Part shown: piece after piece, positions 9,567-22,691 of the stretch
Numbering within the stretch: position 1 is the first letter of the stretch
Layout of the letters: each line of letters starts with the position of its first letter
Assembly: GCF_009696315.1 (NCBI RefSeq)
Contig: NZ_VUMG01000003.1
Coordinates: 124,001-188,000 of the forward strand
Source of the DNA: Cutibacterium porci
GTDB lineage: Bacteria; Actinomycetota; Actinomycetes; Propionibacteriales; Propionibacteriaceae
Direction of reading: 5' to 3'
DNA length: 64,000 nucleotides
The notes under the pieces: generated by a model
The model's input: the letters and a program-made list of their open reading frames with translations, nothing else
What the model was told of the DNA's origin: nothing
Database searches by the model: none
Made by a program: the position numbers and the translations under genes

Positions 9567-9582
9567 TCTCCCCGGCTACATG

Positions 9583-9612
9583 ATGGCCCGCACCAACGAT
9601 GGTGCGGGCCAT
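9583..9612. terminator. Bidirectional terminator between pspC-like gene and guaA
   Basis: A 12-bp perfect inverted repeat (ATGGCCCGCACC and its complement, 6-base loop) in the 70-base gap between two convergent genes. It would serve both. Confidence 0.8.
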
Positions 9613-9636
9613 GTTCTGTTCACAGCAAACCGGGGC

Positions 9637-11190
9637 TCACTCCCATTCGATCGTGGCCGGCGGCTTAGAGGTGATATCGAGTACCACCCGGTTGATCTGC
9701 GGGCAGACATTCGTAATGCGCGTCGAGATCTTTTCTAGCACGTCATAAGGGATACGCGCCCAATCAGCGGTCATGGCATCCTCGCTCGTCACCGGACGAA
9801 GCACAATCGGCGAACCGTAGGTACGCCCGTCTCCCTGCACGCCCACCGAATGAACGTCGCCAAGAAGGACGACCGGGCACTGCCACACCTTGCGGTCCAG
9901 GCCTGCGGCTGCCATCTCCTCACGCGTGATCGCATCAGCGGTACGCAGCACCTCTAGACGCTGCGCAGTGACCTCGCCAATGATGCGGATGGCCAGCCCC
10001 GGACCGGGGAACGGCTGACGCCAGACAATGTCCTCAGGAAGGCCGAGTTCCAGACCAACGGCTCGGACCTCGTCCTTGAAGAGGGTGCGCAACGGCTCAA
10101 CGAGACTGAACTGTAAGTCATCGGGGAGGCCACCGACGTTGTGGTGACTCTTAATATTGGCAGCGCCCTCTCCACCACCAGACTCAACAACATCGGGATA
10201 CAAAGTACCCTGCACTAAGAAGTCAATCGGCTGATCAGCGTTAAGGCGCGTGGCAACATCCTCAAAAGTGCGAATGAACTCGCGTCCAATGATCTTGCGT
10301 TTAGTCTCAGGGTCGGTGACTCCAGCAAGAGCATCCAGGAAGCGCTGGGACTCGTCTGCCACCACCAAATCTGCACCCGTGGCTGCGACGAAGTCATTCT
10401 TGACCTGCTCAGCCTCGCCTTTACGCAACAGTCCGTGATCGACGAAAACGCAGGTGAGCTGATCGCCTACCGCACGCTGCACCAGAGCCGCAGCGACAGC
10501 GGAATCAACACCGCCCGACAGCCCACAGATGACGCGACGGTCACCCACCTGACCGCGAATCTGCGCAATCTGGTCACCGACGATCGAGCTGGCATTCCAA
10601 TCGGGACGACATCCAGCAACGTCAAACAGGAAGTGCTCGATCACCGTCTGTCCGGACTCGGTGTGATGGACCTCTGGATGCCATTGCACGCCAACGAGCT
10701 TGCGCTCCACGTCCTCAAACGCCGCCACCGGGGCACCTGCGGTGCGGGCTAGTGTCGAGAACCCTTCCGGGGCACGAGAAACGGAATCGCCATGACTCAT
10801 CCACACGCTGATGGTATGGGGAATGCGAGACAGGAGCTGGCCCGATGACGTAATACACAGACTGGTGCGCCCATACTCCGACGCCCCGGTGTGAGCCACC
10901 TGGCCACCTAAGGCCTGGGCCATCGCCTGAAATCCGTAACAAATGCCCATCACCGGCACACCAGCGTTAAACAGGGCTGGGTCAACGCTCGGTGCGCCCT
11001 CTGCGTACACCGAGGCCGGACCACCCGAAAGAATGATGGCGGCGGGTTCCTTAGCGAGCATGTCGCGCACCGGCATGGTGTGCGGGACTATCTCGGAGTA
11101 AACATTTGCCTCTCGCACCCGGCGAGCAATGAGCTGGGCGTACTGCGCACCGAAATCGACCACCAGAACGACGTCGTGGAGTTGTTCCAT
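9637..11190 (-). CDS. guaA: GMP synthase (glutamine-hydrolysing)
   Basis: Converts XMP to GMP with glutamine and ATP, the last step of GMP synthesis. At 517 residues it is normal length. The class I glutamine amidotransferase half has its nucleophile in GICYGF (Cys84). The ATP-pyrophosphatase half has the SGGVDS P-loop near residue 225, and the C-terminal dimerisation domain ends [12 protein letters not shown] start at 11190 ([17 protein letters not shown]), because conservation begins there; the frame runs on upstream to 11352. It lies close to guaB and guaB3, so GMP genes are clustered though not in one operon. Confidence 0.95.
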   Translation of the reverse strand: MEQLHDVVLVVDFGAQYAQLIARRVREANVYSEIVPHTMPVRDMLAKEPAAIILSGGPASVYAEGAPSVDPALFNAGVPVMGICYGFQAMAQALGGQVAHTGASEYGRTSLCITSSGQLLSRIPHTISVWMSHGDSVSRAPEGFSTLARTAGAPVAAFEDVERKLVGVQWHPEVHHTESGQTVIEHFLFDVAGCRPDWNASSIVGDQIAQIRGQVGDRRVICGLSGGVDSAVAAALVQRAVGDQLTCVFVDHGLLRKGEAEQVKNDFVAATGADLVVADESQRFLDALAGVTDPETKRKIIGREFIRTFEDVATRLNADQPIDFLVQGTLYPDVVESGGGEGAANIKSHHNVGGLPDDLQFSLVEPLRTLFKDEVRAVGLELGLPEDIVWRQPFPGPGLAIRIIGEVTAQRLEVLRTADAITREEMAAAGLDRKVWQCPVVLLGDVHSVGVQGDGRTYGSPIVLRPVTSEDAMTADWARIPYDVLEKISTRITNVCPQINRVVLDITSKPPATIEWE

Positions 11191-11380
11191 GAAGGCGAGT
11201 CTATGGCCCCTGACCCCATCGGGCGCCACTCGCAGTCCCCGTATTGCCACGGATACCTCGTCGACTACGCTCCTCATGGCGGGCGAAGGCGTCAATCCAA
11301 CCTCCCCCGTTGGCCGAAGGACCACAGCTCGATATGGTTCATTCACCGGCATTATTCACCGGCAGAACCGAGGTGGACTT

Positions 11381-11953
11381 ATGAGCACTGAGACGAAGGC
11401 CCTGCTCCGGACCCTCAAGCGATGCAAGGAACGCGCTATGGAGGACCTCGACGCCGCCATGCGCGAAGACCCCGCTGCAACCTCAAGGATCATGGTCGCC
11501 ATCGCATACCAAGGCGTTCACGCCATCTGGGCGCATCGCCTCGCCCATGCTCTATGGGTCAAGAGCCCTGGGCTGCGGCCACTTGCACGGTTGTTGTCGC
11601 AACTGTCGCGTCACGTCACCGGTATCGAGATCCATCCGGGGGCAACAATTGGACGCCGTTTCTTCATCGACCACGGCATGGGCGTCGTTATTGGTGAGAC
11701 AGCCGTCGTTGGCGATGACGTCCTTATGTACCACCAGGTAACCCTTGGTGGCCGCGCGCGTGGACAGTTCAAACGTCACCCCACGATTGGCAATCGTGTC
11801 CTTATCGGTGCCGGAGCCAAGATCATTGGTGACATTACCGTTGGCGACGATTGCAAGATCGGTGCCAACGCCTTGGTCATTAAAGACGTCGCCCCCGGCA
11901 CGGTCGTCGTCGGAATACCGTCAAAGGTGCACCAGGGCGACGTCATTGCCTGA
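11381..11953 (+). CDS. cysE: Serine O-acetyltransferase
   Basis: Makes O-acetylserine, the carbon skeleton for cysteine. The 190-residue protein has a short N-terminal helical domain and a left-handed beta-helix of hexapeptide repeats ([50 protein letters not shown]). It is the short EpsC-like form, without the long N-terminus of the E. coli enzyme. GAGGTGGA lies just before the ATG. No cysK neighbour is in the window. It converges on aroQ with a 32-base gap. Confidence 0.92.
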   Translation: MSTETKALLRTLKRCKERAMEDLDAAMREDPAATSRIMVAIAYQGVHAIWAHRLAHALWVKSPGLRPLARLLSQLSRHVTGIEIHPGATIGRRFFIDHGMGVVIGETAVVGDDVLMYHQVTLGGRARGQFKRHPTIGNRVLIGAGAKIIGDITVGDDCKIGANALVIKDVAPGTVVVGIPSKVHQGDVIA

Positions 11954-11985
11954 TATAACAATCAGCTCTGAGCTTGGGGTCTGCC

Positions 11986-12279
11986 TCAGCCGTCGCCGTC
12001 AGCAATCGCCTCATGGTGACGCACCACCTCAGCGACGATGAACGTGATAACTTTTTGCGCGAATTCAGGATCGAGATTGGACTCGACGGCTAACTGCCGT
12101 AACCGTGAGATCTGCTCGGCCTCGCGGACGGGGTCAGCCGGTGGTAGGCCACGCTCGGCTTTGAGGCGACCTACCTCTCGGGTAATTCGGAACCTTTCGG
12201 CGAGCAGATGGATGAGGGCGGCGTCCATGTTGTCAATCGCGCCGCGCAACACGACCAATTCTTCGGGCACTTCACTCAT
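11986..12279 (-). CDS. Chorismate mutase, AroQ class
   Basis: A 97-residue all-helical AroQ-fold protein that turns chorismate into prephenate for Phe/Tyr synthesis. It shows the helix-1 pattern LRGAIDNMDAALIHLLAER, the VGRLKAERGLP arginine/lysine region and a C-terminal EVVRHHE helix. It is monofunctional, with no fused dehydratase or signal peptide. It lies just downstream of guaB3 on the same strand with a 57-base gap, so co-transcription is possible. Confidence 0.87.
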   Translation of the reverse strand: MSEVPEELVVLRGAIDNMDAALIHLLAERFRITREVGRLKAERGLPPADPVREAEQISRLRQLAVESNLDPEFAQKVITFIVAEVVRHHEAIADGDG

Positions 12280-12336
12280 GGCCGAAGATTAGCGATTCAT
12301 CCGCTCGCCGGAAAAGCGTTCTGCCTTGTGGGACGA

Positions 12337-13440
12337 TTAGCGGATCGTCAACTCGATGCGCTGAAACTCCTTGACCTCAGAGTATCCAGTAGTTGCCATC
12401 GCCTGTCGCAACCCGCCAACCAAGTTCATGGTGCCGTCTGGAACGCGCGACGGGCCATTGAGAACCTCGGCAAGGGTTCCCACCGGCTCAAAGTGGACTC
12501 GAGCGCCACGAGGCAGGTCACGGTGCCACGCCTCGGCCCCCCAATGCCATCCCTTTCCGGGGGCCTCGGTAGCCCGAGCCAGTGGCGAACCGACCATGAC
12601 GGCGTCAGCACCGCAGGCGATGGCCTTGGCGATGTCGCCAGAACGGCCCACTGAACCATCAGCGATGACATGGACGTAACGTCCGCCCGACTCGTCCATG
12701 TAATCACGACGCGCTTCCGCGACGTCGGCAATCGCAGACGCCATCGACACCTGGATCCCCAGCACCTGACGAGTGGTGTGAGCCGCTCCCCCGCCGAACC
12801 CCACTAGGACGCCAGCAGCACCAGTACGCATGAGGTGCAGCGCCGCCTGGTACGTGGCACAGCCTCCGACGATGACGGGTACGTCGAGCTCGTAAATGAA
12901 CTTGCGTAAGTCCAAGACGTCGTCACCGTTGGCGACGTGCTCCGCCGAGACCGTCGTACCACGGATGACGAAGAAGTCAGCCCCGGTATTGACCACTGTC
13001 TCTGAGAAGTGCGAGGCATTCTTCGGTGACAACGACCCCGCCACGGGCACCCCAGCGGCCCGAATCTCAGCCATCCGCTCGGTAATGAGCTCAGCCTTGA
13101 TCGGCTCAGCATAGATTTCCTGCATCCGACGGGTGGTGGCAACATCGTCACCCATCTCAGCCAGCTCATCGAGGTATGGAGTGGGATCCTCGTAACGGGT
13201 CCACAGACCTTCGAGGTTGAGCACACCTAAGCCACCCAAACGCCCGAACTCAATAGCCGTCGCAGGACTCATAACCGAATCCATCGGGGCTGCCATGATC
13301 GGAAAGTCAAAGGTGAGCGCGTCGATGCGCCACTCCAGGTTCACCATCTCGGTACCACGAGTGCGCCGAGAGGGAATGAGGGCGATGTCATCCAGGCTGT
13401 AGGCCCGGGTGGCACGCTTGCTGCGTCCGATGTCGTACAT
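12337..13440 (-). CDS. guaB3: GuaB3-family IMP dehydrogenase-related protein
   Basis: A 367-residue TIM-barrel protein of the IMPDH/GMP reductase superfamily that lacks CBS domains. It has the N-terminal AYSLDDIALIPSRRT and the phosphate-binding VIADGSVGRSGDIAKAIACGADAVM. Actinobacterial genomes usually carry it next to true guaB, as here. Its reaction is less settled than GuaB's, and the canonical GSxCTTR catalytic-Cys loop is not evident: the equivalent region reads VGFGGGAAHTTRQVLG. I infer a purine-nucleotide oxidoreductase role but not a proven IMPDH. Confidence 0.88.
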   Translation of the reverse strand: MYDIGRSKRATRAYSLDDIALIPSRRTRGTEMVNLEWRIDALTFDFPIMAAPMDSVMSPATAIEFGRLGGLGVLNLEGLWTRYEDPTPYLDELAEMGDDVATTRRMQEIYAEPIKAELITERMAEIRAAGVPVAGSLSPKNASHFSETVVNTGADFFVIRGTTVSAEHVANGDDVLDLRKFIYELDVPVIVGGCATYQAALHLMRTGAAGVLVGFGGGAAHTTRQVLGIQVSMASAIADVAEARRDYMDESGGRYVHVIADGSVGRSGDIAKAIACGADAVMVGSPLARATEAPGKGWHWGAEAWHRDLPRGARVHFEPVGTLAEVLNGPSRVPDGTMNLVGGLRQAMATTGYSEVKEFQRIELTIR

Positions 13441-13473
13441 AATTCCTTTCCTACCGGATGTCCGGTGTGCCCG

Positions 13474-15018
<1,545 letters not shown>

Positions 15019-15085
15019 CTATCGCCGCTCACGTCGACGGTCTTCACTCGTAGCCTGGTCTCCGGCCTTAAGCGAGGTGACCCCG

Positions 15086-16627
15086 TCAGTTCGCCGCTGT
15101 CACGAAAGCCCAAGCTTTCGGAATCCGCCAGATGATGAGATACCCGACGGTGACCAGCGGCAAGCTCACGAAGGGCGACCAATACCACTGCATCATGGTA
15201 AGAGCGGTGGTGGCAACGACACCGGCGATGAGGGCGTCGCGGTGAGTACGCCGCAGTGGGACGGAGGCGCATACGGTCAGCGGGCCGATGAGATACCAGG
15301 GCTGCAGCGACGCCCCAAGAGCGGCAAAGACGATCATCACACCGGCCTGCAGCCGGAGCGGGCTGCCAACGCGTCCTGTCGCGCGCTCTACAACGTCATG
15401 ATTCGCGTCACGACGACGCGATGAAACCCAGGTTACGTGGATGCGGCAAGGGGGAATAGGGCCCCATCGTGCCCAGCACCAGATCATGGCAGCAACGGTG
15501 AGGATCAGACTGACGCCAGTCGCTGGCCCAACGAGCTTGTCCAACGGGATACCGCCGCTGCCCCGCAGAATCTGGACGACGAGCGCGATCGGTGAATCGC
15601 TAGTCACTGATGCCGGGCTACCGGCCGTGCTGTTGAGCCAACCCAGACCTAGCCCACGGATAGCCGAAATCCCCCCAAACACAGCCACTGCTGGTATGGC
15701 ACCTACTGCGATGCGAGCGAATAGCGCCGACCAACAGTTGCGCGTTGACCATTGATCGCCGCCGCGACGCACCGCATTGACGTGGACCAGGGCGACGAGG
15801 CCCACCCCGCTCAACACACCGGGCTGCTTGACAGCGCCAGCCAACCCGACGAGTGCCCCGCCAAGTACAAGCCCAAACCATCCTCGGTCCATCAAAGCCA
15901 GATGCGCGCCCACGACGAGGGCCATAAGGGACAACCCCACCTGAAGTCCGTCATTGTGCATACCCCCAATCACACTCAGCGTCGTTAATGGGCAACACAC
16001 TGCAAGCCAGACGGCGTAATCTGGGTCAATTCCGGCATATCGCGCTAGCCGAGGGACCGCCCACATCATGAGTGCAACGCCGATGACGGCGGGCACTCGC
16101 ATGAGCATCACCGACCATATGGGATCCGCATGAGCAAGCGTCACCATGGCCGCCTGGATCCACAACGATCCGGGAGGATATACCGCCGTTGTCTCTTGCC
16201 ACGGCGCATCGACGGCGTTGCCGAGGACTTCAGCCAAGCCTTGCGGGACGCGGTACGGGTCCATCCCCTGAGCGAGAATCCAACCTTGCGCCGCGTAGGC
16301 CCAGCCATCGTGGCTCAGTAACGGAGGTCCAAAGAGCAGCGGCAGCGACCACACGACCAGAGTCAGCACACGCCGACCCACGAGCTTACGGGACCGCAGC
16401 CACGCGACGATCATGGCAGCCAGACCTGCGATACCACTGGCAGCCACTGCCACGCCAATGGGCCGCACGTGCGCGGGCATCCCGCCATGTGGGGATCCCC
16501 AGCCCCACAATGTCACCATCACTGAACCGACGAACCCCATCGTCAACACCTCAACCAAGCGTCGCCGGTCCGAATGGTTATGCGTCAGGACAGGCTGAGG
16601 TTCATCGAAGGGGGCGGTCGCGGTCAT
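15086..16627 (-). CDS. Polytopic glycosyltransferase, MptB-type mannosyltransferase-like
   Basis: A 513-residue membrane protein with about 12 hydrophobic segments. After the first helices it has LLSHDGWAYAAQGWILAQGMDPY, a D-containing extracytoplasmic loop typical of polyprenol-phosphate-sugar-dependent GT-C enzymes. Overall it resembles actinobacterial alpha-1,6-mannopyranosyltransferases (MptA/MptB), which extend lipoglycans outside the membrane. A role in lipomannan-like glycolipid or wall-glycan synthesis is inferred; the exact acceptor is unknown. I use the ATG at 16627; a GTG lies one codon upstream. Confidence 0.7.
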   Translation of the reverse strand: MTATAPFDEPQPVLTHNHSDRRRLVEVLTMGFVGSVMVTLWGWGSPHGGMPAHVRPIGVAVAASGIAGLAAMIVAWLRSRKLVGRRVLTLVVWSLPLLFGPPLLSHDGWAYAAQGWILAQGMDPYRVPQGLAEVLGNAVDAPWQETTAVYPPGSLWIQAAMVTLAHADPIWSVMLMRVPAVIGVALMMWAVPRLARYAGIDPDYAVWLAVCCPLTTLSVIGGMHNDGLQVGLSLMALVVGAHLALMDRGWFGLVLGGALVGLAGAVKQPGVLSGVGLVALVHVNAVRRGGDQWSTRNCWSALFARIAVGAIPAVAVFGGISAIRGLGLGWLNSTAGSPASVTSDSPIALVVQILRGSGGIPLDKLVGPATGVSLILTVAAMIWCWARWGPIPPCRIHVTWVSSRRRDANHDVVERATGRVGSPLRLQAGVMIVFAALGASLQPWYLIGPLTVCASVPLRRTHRDALIAGVVATTALTMMQWYWSPFVSLPLVTVGYLIIWRIPKAWAFVTAAN

Positions 16628-16916
16628 CACACTCAGCGTAGGGGAATAACAGCGTCAAACGTTACGAAGACGTGTCAGTGTCGGGGTTTAGACCATGTGA
16701 CACACTCACCCGCTACAGTGTCCAAGGCGGTTCTCCGCCGCAGGCACGGCCCCGCCCGCGGTCATGGCGATGGCTGGGTGGTCGTGCCCACCGAGTCATT
16801 GGTGCCTGTGTGCACTGAGATCGGCCATGACAGATGGCTGGTACCGCACAGTAGTGGCACCCAGGCTTGGTGTCCCATGTCGTCAACGGTTAGGACCATT
16901 CGTGCCACCTGGCATC

Positions 16917-18656
16917 ATGTCATCGCCCGTTTCCGGAAGTCTCGATACTCTTGTCCTGGCTCCACTGAGCTTGGATCAAGCTATCGACAACTTCATCTCC
17001 CCCATTGCTACCGCCATTTCTGACGCGGTGTTTTGGGCTATTCCACTGCCCGGAGGAAATGAATTCCCGCTCATCCTGGCGTGGTTGCTCGGGGCCGGCA
17101 TCTTCTTCACGATTTTTCTTGGCTTTCAGCAGCTGCGTCCAGCGTCGATTCGCCACTCCAGCCACGTGATGCGGGGCCACTTCTCCCGCCGCACCGACCC
17201 CGGTGACGTCACCAGCTTCCAGGCCTTGGCAACCGAATTGTCAGGCACCGTCGGCCTGGGAAATATTGCCGGTGTCGCCATCGCGATCGCAACGGGCGGG
17301 CCGGGCGCCTCCTTCTGGATTGCGGTAGCCGGGCTGGTTGGCATGAGCGTCAAGATGTCCGAGGCCACCCTTGGAGTGAAATTCCGCGTCATCAACGAGG
17401 ACGGAACCACTTCTGGTGGCCCGATGTACTACCTGCGTGACGGTCTTGCATCAATCGGAAAACCCAAGCTAGGCCGCGTCCTTGCCACGATGTTCGCTAT
17501 TTGCACCGCTTTCGGTGTCATTGGCGCAGGCAATATGTTCCAGTCCAATCAAGCTGCCTACCAGCTCGCAATGTTCGCAGGAGGTCCAGACTCCTGGATC
17601 GGTACCCACATGTGGGTAGTCGGTTTGATTTTCGCGATCCTTGTCGGGCTCGTCATCGTCGGAGGCGCATCCAAGATTGGTGCCGCTACCTCCAAGATCG
17701 TACCGTTCATGGGCCTTCTTTACGTCATCATGTGCGTGGCCGTCATTGCCGCCAACGTCTCCCAGGTTGGCAGCGCGTTCGAGGCTATCTGGTCCGGTGC
17801 TTTCACCGGCCACGGTGTCGCCGGTGGAGTCCTTGGAGTGCTGATCGTCGGCGTCCAGCGTGCTGCATTTTCGAACGCAGCCGGTGTTGGCACCGCTGGC
17901 ATCGCTCATTCTGCAGTGAAGACGCGCCGTCCTGCCCAGGAAGGCTTCGTTGCCATGTGGGAGCCGTTCATTGACTCAGTCGTCATTTGCACCATGACAG
18001 CCATCACCATCATTATCACCGGCGTTTACCGCAATGGTGACGCTGACGGCGTACAAATGACTGCCCAGGCGCTGAAGACTGTTGCCCCCTGGTTCAGCTC
18101 TCTCCTGACACTGGCCGTGGTGTTGTTCGCCTTCTCGACGATGCTGTCCTACTCGTTCTACGGCAAGAAAGCCGTGGGCTACCTATTCGGCAATTCGACC
18201 ACCGCCGAGCACATCTACAACGCGCTTTTCCTCATCCTCCTGATCATTGGGGCTGCAACAAATATGACCTCAATTCTTGGTCTTGCTGACGCCATGCTCT
18301 TCCTCATGGCAGTGCCGAATGTGTTGGGAATGTATTTCCTAGCCCACGTCATCGCTCGCGAGATTAAGGGCCACCGTGAACGCGTCGACGCTGGAGTTAT
18401 TCCACAGGTGCCTGAGGAGGCCCAGGCCGGCATGATGGTAGCCAACGAGGCCACTGCCGAACAGCTAGAGACTGCCGACGCAGAGTACGCCCTACGTGCT
18501 GCAGCACAGGACGCCCGCAGTAAAGAACTTGAGCTGGGGCACACCGCCCCCGATACCGAACGCGACTATCTGCAACACTTGCCAGACGATCATGAGATTT
18601 TCACCATCATGGATCGTGACGGCAATCCGCTCAAGGACACCAGTCGCGAGGAGTGA
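16917..18656 (+). CDS. Alanine/glycine:cation symporter (AGCS family)
   Basis: Sodium- or proton-coupled amino-acid importer of 579 residues with about 11 membrane helices. Family motifs are visible: [42 protein letters not shown] and AAFSNAAGVGTAGIAHSAV. A charged C-terminal tail of about 90 residues is cytoplasmic. I start at the ATG 16917, just before the conserved hydrophobic N-terminus; the frame is open up to 16764. No glycine riboswitch was recognised in the 290 bases upstream. Confidence 0.85.
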   Translation: MSSPVSGSLDTLVLAPLSLDQAIDNFISPIATAISDAVFWAIPLPGGNEFPLILAWLLGAGIFFTIFLGFQQLRPASIRHSSHVMRGHFSRRTDPGDVTSFQALATELSGTVGLGNIAGVAIAIATGGPGASFWIAVAGLVGMSVKMSEATLGVKFRVINEDGTTSGGPMYYLRDGLASIGKPKLGRVLATMFAICTAFGVIGAGNMFQSNQAAYQLAMFAGGPDSWIGTHMWVVGLIFAILVGLVIVGGASKIGAATSKIVPFMGLLYVIMCVAVIAANVSQVGSAFEAIWSGAFTGHGVAGGVLGVLIVGVQRAAFSNAAGVGTAGIAHSAVKTRRPAQEGFVAMWEPFIDSVVICTMTAITIIITGVYRNGDADGVQMTAQALKTVAPWFSSLLTLAVVLFAFSTMLSYSFYGKKAVGYLFGNSTTAEHIYNALFLILLIIGAATNMTSILGLADAMLFLMAVPNVLGMYFLAHVIAREIKGHRERVDAGVIPQVPEEAQAGMMVANEATAEQLETADAEYALRAAAQDARSKELELGHTAPDTERDYLQHLPDDHEIFTIMDRDGNPLKDTSREE

Positions 18657-18693
18657 CGTCCCGGCCCAGAATTGTCATGGGAGTGCTGACAGT

Positions 18694-18727
18694 AACGGCC
18701 CTAGAACCATATGGTTCTAGGGCCGTT
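18694..18727. terminator. Bidirectional terminator (34-bp palindrome)
   Basis: A perfect 34-base palindrome centred on CCATATGG, between the convergent AGCS gene and groEL. It would form a 15-17 bp hairpin in either transcript and is suited to ending both. Confidence 0.8.
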
Positions 18728-18747
18728 GAGGAATCAGTGAGTCAGTC

Positions 18748-20346
<1,599 letters not shown>

Positions 20347-20354
20347 TCAGCGCC

Positions 20355-20651
20355 TCACTTCTCAACGACAGCGAGGATGTCACGAGCGTTGAGGAGCAGG
20401 TACTCCTGGCCGTCGTACTTAACCTCGGTGCCGCCATACTTGGAGAAGATGACGACGTCACCCTCTTTAACATCCATGGGAACGCGAGCGCCCTTGTCAT
20501 CGACGCGACCGGGGCCGGCAGAAATGACCTTGCCCTCCTGCGGCTTTTCCTTGGCGGTGTCCGGGATGACGAGTCCGGAAGCGGTGGTCTGCTCGGCCTC
20601 GAGAGGCTGGACGAGGACGCGGTCCTCGAGCGGCTTGATCGTGGTTGCCAC
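20355..20651 (-). CDS. groES: 10-kDa co-chaperonin GroES
   Basis: A 98-residue heptameric lid for Gro[25 protein letters not shown], the mobile loop around residue 25, and [16 protein letters not shown] near the C-terminus. It begins with GTG at 20651, with an AAAGGGG ribosome-binding site about 8 bases upstream; the frame extends to 20819 but the extra part crosses the promoter/operator region. First gene of the groESL operon. Confidence 0.95.
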   Translation of the reverse strand: MATTIKPLEDRVLVQPLEAEQTTASGLVIPDTAKEKPQEGKVISAGPGRVDDKGARVPMDVKEGDVVIFSKYGGTEVKYDGQEYLLLNARDILAVVEK

Positions 20652-20757
20652 GTCAAGACCCCTTTCTAACTGAAGACGGATTATGTCGTTGTCTCTCGCC
20701 AGGGGTTGCGAGCCCCGAGCGCGACGGACCGTCGGCGTCGCGGGTGCTTCAGGTCCG

Positions 20758-20784
20758 TTGGCACACTCACCACGAGAGTGCCAA
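20758..20784 (-). promoter_or_regulatory. CIRCE operator (HrcA), promoter-proximal copy
   Basis: Read on the groES strand, TTGGCACTC-N9-GTGTGCCAA: the CIRCE inverted repeat with exactly nine bases between arms and one mismatch in the second arm. It lies about 107 bases upstream of the groES start. CIRCE is the binding site of the heat-shock repressor HrcA. Confidence 0.75.
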
Positions 20785-20804
20785 CCCCGAAAGTACACCC
20801 GAGG

Positions 20805-20831
20805 TTGGCACTCAGGCAATGGGAGTGCCAG
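20805..20831 (-). promoter_or_regulatory. CIRCE operator (HrcA), distal copy
   Basis: TTGGCACTC-N9-GAGTGCCAG, again with nine bases between arms and near-perfect dyad. It lies 20 bases upstream of the first copy. Two CIRCE sites before a groESL operon indicate HrcA repression, a common actinobacterial arrangement. Confidence 0.8.
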
Positions 20832-20858
20832 AAATGATCCTCCACAGGCCAGCGACCG

Positions 20859-21881
20859 TCACTGGGACCCGGGCCCCCTCCAGAAAGTATCGGGTGCCGA
20901 AGGAGTATCGGGTGCCGAAGGAGACTGCTGACCCGACAGTGGATCTTGATGGGAGGGCGAGCTCTCACCAGGCTGGGGCACACGTGTCGAGCTATCCGCA
21001 GCTTGACCCGATGGGCTACCCCACGGCTGACCCGGCCCCTGTGAACCCCAAGACTGCTGACCCCAAGACTGCTGCTGCGGCCCCGGATAGGCCGGTCGGT
21101 CCTGACCGTTGCCTTGATAGGGCTGACCCGAACCCTGCGGTTGCACGGCATCTGAGTACTGCGTGCCCCACGGAGCATCATCAGTGTTCGGCTGGGCCGG
21201 TGTCGAGCCTTTCTTCTTCTTATTAACGATCACCACAACAGCGCCGATAACTGCCACAACGAAGACGGCAACAATAATCCAGATCCAGGTGGGTACGCTA
21301 TGAGAACGTTTACCCGTCGCAGTCAGCCCCGAACTAGAGAACATATCTTTCGGATCGGTCCAGGTGACGGTGTTCCCGTTGATCGTGCTCGATCCAGAAT
21401 GGCTGACAACCTTTCCGGGGAAGGTCACAGAAACCTTGAAATCACTGAACATGCTCGCGCTTATGGATCCATCGGGCTGCCCGCTATTTCGGAACAAGTC
21501 CGAGGTCATCTTGAAAGACACCTCGTTTTGATCAAAATTGACCTTTATGCCACTGTCCCCCTTATTGAGCTCAGCAGCGGTGGTGTCACCAGTCACAGTG
21601 CACCCGATGTAGTTCTTATCCTCGAACCTCTCGGCTTTACCGCCCGAGCCGGCGCCACTAGACCCCATGGAATCGTTGCAGTCGGCGAACTCAGAGGTGA
21701 GGTCCTCACCCGACGCGTCTGCCAGTGACTTAGATATACCGACCGTCATCGTGACGTGGATATGATCTTCGTCCTTGAGGTCCAAGGCAGTATCAAATTT
21801 TGCGCACCCGGCAAGCAGCGCAGGCGCGAGAAGCACAACGAGACAGCATCTCAAACGGCGCGAAACACTCAGCATAGACAC
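20859..21881 (-). CDS. LppM-like lipoprotein with Pro/Gln/Gly-rich tail
   Basis: A 340-residue lipoprotein. The signal peptide ends in the lipobox LLAGC (Cys about residue 26). An LppM-like domain follows (DEDHIHVTMTVGISKSL... FPGKVVSHSGSSTINGNTVTW), then a membrane helix at about 195-220 and a low-complexity tail rich in Gln, Gly, Pro and Ser with short repeats (SWGQQSWGSQGPGQPWG). Thus the domain is outside the cell and the tail is probably inside. Its paralogue is immediately upstream. The start is GTG 21881 or ATG 21875. The role is unknown; in mycobacteria LppM affects phagocytosis, but transfer of that function is speculative. Confidence 0.75.
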   Translation of the reverse strand: MSMLSVSRRLRCCLVVLLAPALLAGCAKFDTALDLKDEDHIHVTMTVGISKSLADASGEDLTSEFADCNDSMGSSGAGSGGKAERFEDKNYIGCTVTGDTTAAELNKGDSGIKVNFDQNEVSFKMTSDLFRNSGQPDGSISASMFSDFKVSVTFPGKVVSHSGSSTINGNTVTWTDPKDMFSSSGLTATGKRSHSVPTWIWIIVAVFVVAVIGAVVVIVNKKKKGSTPAQPNTDDAPWGTQYSDAVQPQGSGQPYQGNGQDRPAYPGPQQQSWGQQSWGSQGPGQPWGSPSGQAADSSTRVPQPGESSPSHQDPLSGQQSPSAPDTPSAPDTFWRGPGSQ

Positions 21882-21929
21882 ATGAAACCACGAATGGGGT
21901 GGGTAATGATAGGCCTTTATCAGACAAAC

Positions 21930-22691
21930 CTAACGCCTCTTCGGACGCGTCGCGCTTACGACCACCGCAGCCACAGCGCCACCAATGGCTAGCGCCACCA
22001 ATGCGCCAATACCCCACACCCAGCTGGGAAGGCCGCTCTCATCCTTACCCGCCGCCGTCAGCCCTTGCGCCGAGACGAGATCGTTGACGTCGGTCCACGT
22101 CACAGTATTCCCATCAACCGTGCTTGATCCAGAGTGACTCAAAACCGTACCCGGAAAGGCCACTGACACCCTGAAATTGACCACGTCGGCCCCGCCACCG
22201 ATATCACGAGAGTCAATGCCTGGCACACAATCAGAAAATGCTGATCCGTCCACGTGGAAATGAATCGTCCTGTCGTCGAACGCAATATCTATCGGGTTCG
22301 CTCCCCTATTCGCTGGACCCGAAGACGGAGTCGCCCCACACTGAGGCCACGGTATATGCGTGTTGAGGTCCGCCGATGTCATCGTGCCAGTAATCGTGCA
22401 ACCAACATATGTACCGTCACTAAATGATGTGACCCTCACGTTACCGGCAAGGCTGCTGCCCGGTGAGATTATCGTTGAGCAATCGCGAATTCGCGTCGCG
22501 AAGCCGTCATAGCGATCGTTTTCTTCCTCATTGACTCCCGATGTGGGAACCCCGACAGTAACGGCGACGTCAATATGGTCCTCGTCCTTAATAACAAAGC
22601 CAGCATTGATCTTTCCGCACCCCGACAGCACAACGAGCGGAACTACCAGCAGGGCAAGGAGGTATCTCGCTGAGCGCCGAGTCGTCACCAT
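21930..22691 (-). CDS. LppM-like lipoprotein (second paralogue)
   Basis: A 253-residue lipoprotein with lipobox VVLSGC near residue 25, the same DEDHIDVAVTVGVP start of the LppM-like domain, the shared FPGTVLSHSGSSTVDGNTVTW block and a C-terminal membrane helix ending RPKRR. It lacks the long Gln/Pro tail of the neighbour. It overlaps the end of the methyltransferase gene upstream by 7 bases, and the other paralogue follows after 48 bases, so a three-gene operon is likely. Probably a local duplication. Confidence 0.75.
   Translation of the reverse strand: MVTTRRSARYLLALLVVPLVVLSGCGKINAGFVIKDEDHIDVAVTVGVPTSGVNEEENDRYDGFATRIRDCSTIISPGSSLAGNVRVTSFSDGTYVGCTITGTMTSADLNTHIPWPQCGATPSSGPANRGANPIDIAFDDRTIHFHVDGSAFSDCVPGIDSRDIGGGADVVNFRVSVAFPGTVLSHSGSSTVDGNTVTWTDVNDLVSAQGLTAAGKDESGLPSWVWGIGALVALAIGGAVAAVVVSATRPKRR

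Noticed and set aside
16628-16916. Glycine riboswitch before the AGCS symporter
   Set aside because: No tandem glycine-aptamer core motif was recognised.
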